DNA of 64,000 nucleotides, taken from JAHEFT01 sp963766195 (GTDB taxonomy: Bacteria; Pseudomonadota; Gammaproteobacteria; Xanthomonadales; SZUA-36). A program made the translations under genes and the position numbers. Shown here piece by piece: positions 60,747 to 64,000 of this stretch. Under the pieces are notes generated by a model. It was not told where the DNA came from and made no database searches. It saw only the letters and a program-made list of their open reading frames with translations. Position 1 is the stretch's first letter. Every line of letters begins with the position of its first letter. The DNA lies in the NCBI GenBank assembly GCA_963766195.1, contig CAVXYY010000001.1, positions 310,001-374,000 on the forward strand, written 5' to 3'.

Positions 60747-62508
60747 GTGAAAGAACATTTGGAAGAGTTGCTGGCCCAGTCCATGTTGCACCTGCAACGC
60801 GAGGGTGTGTTGCCTGCCGAATCTGAGATCGCCATTCAGCTTGAGCGCACACGATCACCGGAACACGGTGAATTCGCCTCCAACCTCGCCATGGTCCTGG
60901 CGAAGCAGGCAGGCATGGCGCCACGGGAACTGGCACAGTTGATCATCGACAAGACACCCAAGTCCCGCCAGGTCGAACGCATGGAGATCGCCGGGCCGGG
61001 TTTTGTCAATTTCTACCTGCAGGCTTGTGCACTTACCGGCGTGATCAAGGATGCGCTGCGCCAGGGAGAAAACTACGGCCAGCTTCTGCGGGCCGGCCGC
61101 AACCGCGTCACGCTGGAATACGTTTCGGCCAATCCGACCGGGCCCCTGCATGTCGGTCACGGCCGCGGAGCGGCTTACGGCGCCAGCCTGGCCAACATAC
61201 TGGTCGCGGCGGGCTATGAAGTTCAGCGCGAATACTACGTCAATGACAACGGCCGCCAGATGGACATACTGGCGGTCTGCGTATGGCTGCGATACCTCGA
61301 GTTATGCGGTGAAAACATCAGTTTTCCGGACAATGGCTACCGTGGCGATTACATCTACGACATCGCCCGCCTGGTTCGCGTGGAGCACGGAGACAAGTGG
61401 CGGTTCACGCGCCTGGTGGTCGAGGAAGGACTTGCCGCCGTCGCCGCAGGCCGGCGGTGAGGGTGAGTCTTACCTGGATGCGCTGATCGCCAGGGCCAGG
61501 AAGTTACTCGGAGATGATGGTTACAAGATTTTTTTCAACGTCGCGCTGAACAACATCCTGGACGACATCAAGGATGACCTGGCTGAATTCGGCGTGCCGT
61601 TCGACAAGTGGTTTTCCGAACGTGACCTGGAAGAGAGCGGCTCCGTTCAGCACGCCATAGAGCGGCTGGAAAAAAACGGGTACCTGTATCAAAAGGACGG
61701 CGCAACCTGGTTCAAAGCGACTGAACTGGGTGATGAAAAAGACCGCGTCGTGGTGCGGGAGAATGGCCGCACGACCTATTTTGCCTCGGATATCGCCTAT
61801 TTTCTGAACAAGCTGGAAAGGGGCTTCCAACGCGCCATCTACATTTTCGGAGCCGACCACCACGGTTACGTGGCCCGTTTGCAGGCGGCCGCCCGCGGAC
61901 TCGGAGAAGACCCGGAGCGGCTTGAAATCCTGTTGGTCCAGTTTGCGGTGCTTTTCCGCTTTGGCGAGAAGGTGGCGATGTCGACGCGCTCCGGGCAATT
62001 TATCACGCTGCGCGAATTGCGCGAGGAAGTCAGCACCGACGCAGCCCGCTTTTTCTACGTGATGCGCTCTCACGACCAGCACCTGGATTTTGACCTGGAC
62101 CTCGCCAAATCCCGCTCCAATGAAAACCCGGTTTACTACATCCAGTATGCGCATGCCCGGATCTGCAGCGTATTCCGGAACCTGGTGCAGATGGATGAAC
62201 GCCATAATGAAGCTATCGGCGAAGTAGCGCTCGATTTGCTGACCGAAGAGCACGAATTCCAACTGATGAGAACGATCAGCAAGTTCCCGGAGGTCATCGA
62301 TTCTTCAGCGCGACTGCGGGCCCCTCACCTGATGGCTCACTACCTGCATTCGCTGGCGACGGACCTGCACTCCTACTACAACGCACACCAGTTCCTGGTA
62401 GAAGATGAAAATCTTCGTAACGCGCGGCTGAACCTGGTGCTGGCAACCAAAACGGTTCTCAGCAAAGGCCTCGGAATGCTTGGCGTTTCAGCACCGGAGG
62501 AGATGTAG
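60747..62508 (+). CDS. argS: Arginyl-tRNA synthetase, apparent 1-bp frameshift
   Basis: Class I synthetase. The N-terminal frame contains EFASNLAMVLAKQAGMAPRE, the PTGPLHVGHGRGAAYGASLA segment (HIGH-like) and YYVNDNGRQMDILAV. After the break near 61424-61431 the other frame gives LPPSPQAGGEGESYLDALIA, GADHHGYVARLQAAARGLG, GEKVAMSTRSGQFITLREL and the anticodon-binding end. One extra G in GAGGAAGGACTTG accounts for it, and the corrected length is about 586 (E. coli: 577). The start is a GTG at 60747 (MKEHLEELLAQ); an in-frame GTG at 60684 is a longer option. Essential, so an indel error is likely. Confidence 0.92.
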
Positions 62509-63078
62509 TTGGCTGCGGCAAAACGAAGAAAATCAGGCAGAAATCACCGCGGAACACCCGGCTGGCTGTGGCTGCTGACCGGCATCCTGGTCGGACTGGG
62601 GCTGGCCTGGTACCTCTGGTCGAAGGGATTCATCCCGCAACCGCAGGCTGATTCAATTGCGACCGAGGAATCCACGGAACAAATCAGCCCCGTCGATGCT
62701 GATGAAGTTGCGCCGGCGGTCAACGAACCGAGGAAATCGCCTTACGACTTTTTCACGGTACTGCCGGAAATGGAAGTTGTGGTACCGGAACAGGAACTCA
62801 GCGCCAAAAACCGGCCGGCCGAAACCCCGGCCGCCCAGGCCGATACCGGCAGCTATCTCCTGCAGGTCGGTTCATTCCGTGATAATTCAGATGCAGAACA
62901 GTTCAAAGCACGCCTGGCACTGCTCGGTGTCGCTGCTCAGATCCAGAGTGTCACCGTGAATGATGCTACCTGGCACCGCGTGCGCGTCGGCCCGGTCAAG
63001 GGCGTCCAGGCGGCGGATGAGATGCGCACCAGGCTCGCCAAAAACGGCATTGAAAGCCTGGTGATGAAAAACCAGTAG
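62509..63078 (+). CDS. SPOR domain cell-division-type protein
   Basis: A 189-residue bitopic protein. It has a basic N-terminus, one membrane helix (about 20-38, GWLWLLTGILVGLGLAWYLW), a flexible acidic linker and a C-terminal SPOR domain (about 115-189, SYLLQVGSFRDNSDAEQFKA, WHRVRVGPVKGVQAADEM). SPOR domains bind denuded septal peptidoglycan, as in FtsN. The start is TTG directly after the argS stop. The argS-SPOR pair is conserved in Pseudomonas. Confidence 0.9.
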   Translation: MAAAKRRKSGRNHRGTPGWLWLLTGILVGLGLAWYLWSKGFIPQPQADSIATEESTEQISPVDADEVAPAVNEPRKSPYDFFTVLPEMEVVVPEQELSAKNRPAETPAAQADTGSYLLQVGSFRDNSDAEQFKARLALLGVAAQIQSVTVNDATWHRVRVGPVKGVQAADEMRTRLAKNGIESLVMKNQ

Positions 63079-63158
63079 CGCCAATTCCGGCAGCTTCCGG
63101 CGAACCATCAGTCAAAGGCAGCACCTGGGTGGCGCCACAGCTTTTTGCGGTTGTTTTG

Positions 63159-64000
63159 TTATTTCTTGTTGAGATCTTCCTCGATAAAGCGCAACACGGC
63201 TTCTATCAACGCCTCGCGCGGGTAATCGTTCTGATCCACCAGGGTAGAGCCGATAAAGCGGTGTTCACGCGCTACGGGCACCGCCAGGGCCCAGTGGTCA
63301 GCATTGACGAAACCCAGCAAGGTGCTGTCAGGGATGACCTGGTCATAAAAAATCAACTGGCCGTCGTTCCTGGCATCGACCTGGCCCAACGTGTTGTACA
63401 TCCCTTTCAGGGCGGAAGAAATGCGCTCTGGCTCCGGGAACGTCACCAGCGAATAATAAGCGACAGACTTTGGCAAGGGGTGATGCGCCAGCCAGGCGCG
63501 CCGGGTCAACGGACGAAGGCTTTCGATGGCCCCGCCATCGCCCTGGCTGCATTGGGAACCTGGAAAGTAGCGCATGATATTGAGTTCTTTCTGCTTCGCG
63601 GTCTCGGCCAGGGGCGAACCGCCAATCGCTCCCGCCGCGCTGATCACGGCGACTACCCGCTGTTGTAATTCGGGGTAGGTCACCAGGGCTTCAAGAATAT
63701 CCGACGCCCCTTTTGAATAACCGATCAACAGGATCGGACGGTGGTCGAACTCGGATGGCAAAGCAGAGATTCCGTCGTAAATCTGGCGGGCATTGTTGGT
63801 CGTGCTTGACAGCCCGTCGACCTGCAGCACGCCCGTGTCATAACCAAAAGCCTGCAACAGATCATCCACGGAGTTGTCGATTTTCAGCCAATTGGCTACG
63901 CACTCCCAACCGACCCCGGGCACCAGCAAAGCCAGCAGATCATTACTGCTGGCGCCCATGTTCACCGGTTCACCGGTACCGGGAGGTTCATCGGCGACAG
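63159..64000 (-). CDS. Alpha/beta-hydrolase-fold protein (5' end outside window)
   Basis: The frame continues to the window edge (upstream residues include DEPPGTGEPVN), so the start is not seen. The visible 280 or so residues hold LLALLVPGVGWECVANWL, a nucleophile elbow in LLIGYSKGASDILEALV (Ser in GYSKG), VVAVISAAGAIGGSPLAE and a late His in VNADHWALAVPVA. This fits an esterase/lipase-like hydrolase; the GxSxG context also recalls VirJ-type virulence proteins, but weakly. It is convergent with the SPOR gene. Substrate unknown. Confidence 0.68.
   Translation of the reverse strand, partial: VADEPPGTGEPVNMGASSNDLLALLVPGVGWECVANWLKIDNSVDDLLQAFGYDTGVLQVDGLSSTTNNARQIYDGISALPSEFDHRPILLIGYSKGASDILEALVTYPELQQRVVAVISAAGAIGGSPLAETAKQKELNIMRYFPGSQCSQGDGGAIESLRPLTRRAWLAHHPLPKSVAYYSLVTFPEPERISSALKGMYNTLGQVDARNDGQLIFYDQVIPDSTLLGFVNADHWALAVPVAREHRFIGSTLVDQNDYPREALIEAVLRFIEEDLNKK

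Noticed and set aside
1..64000. CRISPR arrays, insertion sequences with transposase, prophage or integrative elements
   Set aside because: No regularly spaced direct repeats, transposase, integrase or phage structural genes were seen. Repeats present are REP-like palindromes only.

Overview
The window is a dense gammaproteobacterial chromosome segment of about 60% GC. It carries about 62 protein genes and no rRNA, tRNA, CRISPR array, prophage or transposase that I can recognise. The best guide to its origin is gene order. tonB-gshB-pilG-pilI-pilJ-chpA-chpC, nudE-cysQ, tyrS-M23 peptidase-anmK, a Crc/ExoIII gene divergent from pyrE, fis-purH-purD and argS-SPOR protein are all arrangements known from Pseudomonas-like Gammaproteobacteria. 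The genus cannot be named from the sequence alone.

Layout. 0-12 kb: the end of a LOG-family gene, a TonB-like protein, glutathione synthetase, then the Chp chemosensory system that controls type IV pili. 12-21 kb: rsmE, two inositol-monophosphatase-family enzymes (HisN-like and CysQ), NudE, ErpA, NudC and AmpE, then an orphan cobalamin-type binding protein overlapped by a DUF819 membrane protein. 21-26 kb: TspO, a HAD phosphatase, a CoA-transferase/racemase, and a rubrerythrin/Fe-S protein/DUF3501 cluster. 26-32 kb: a TetR-controlled beta-oxidation operon (thiolase, two-domain hydratase/dehydrogenase, acyl-CoA dehydrogenase). 32-45 kb: lipid acyltransferase, TSUP permease, dipeptidase, MTH1-like Nudix enzyme, tyrS, cell-wall recycling genes (M23 peptidase, anmK, ampG), a Crc-like exonuclease III and pyrE. 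45-54 kb: fis, purH, purD, uvrD, pyrF. 54-64 kb: plsB, ttcA, a TRAP transporter without a visible small subunit, argS, a SPOR protein and the end of an alpha/beta hydrolase.

Two features run through the whole window. First, a family of REP-like palindromes (GTAGGAGC...GCTCCTAC) occupies many intergenic gaps. Three large copies form composite elements of 184, 247 and 508 bp with shared internal motifs, and one palindrome supplies the stop codons of two convergent genes. Second, seven housekeeping genes (gshB, chpA twice, tyrS, the M23 peptidase, purD, uvrD, argS) carry single-base frameshifts between otherwise well-conserved halves. Because tyrS and argS would normally be indispensable, sequencing or assembly indels are the simplest explanation.

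Non-coding candidates worth attention are two short promoter-to-terminator units (14.87-14.99 kb and 54.06-54.23 kb) and an AT-rich gap upstream of argS with two perfect and two near-perfect DnaA boxes. The main metabolic themes are fatty-acid breakdown, purine/pyrimidine synthesis, Nudix housecleaning, peptidoglycan recycling and surface motility control.
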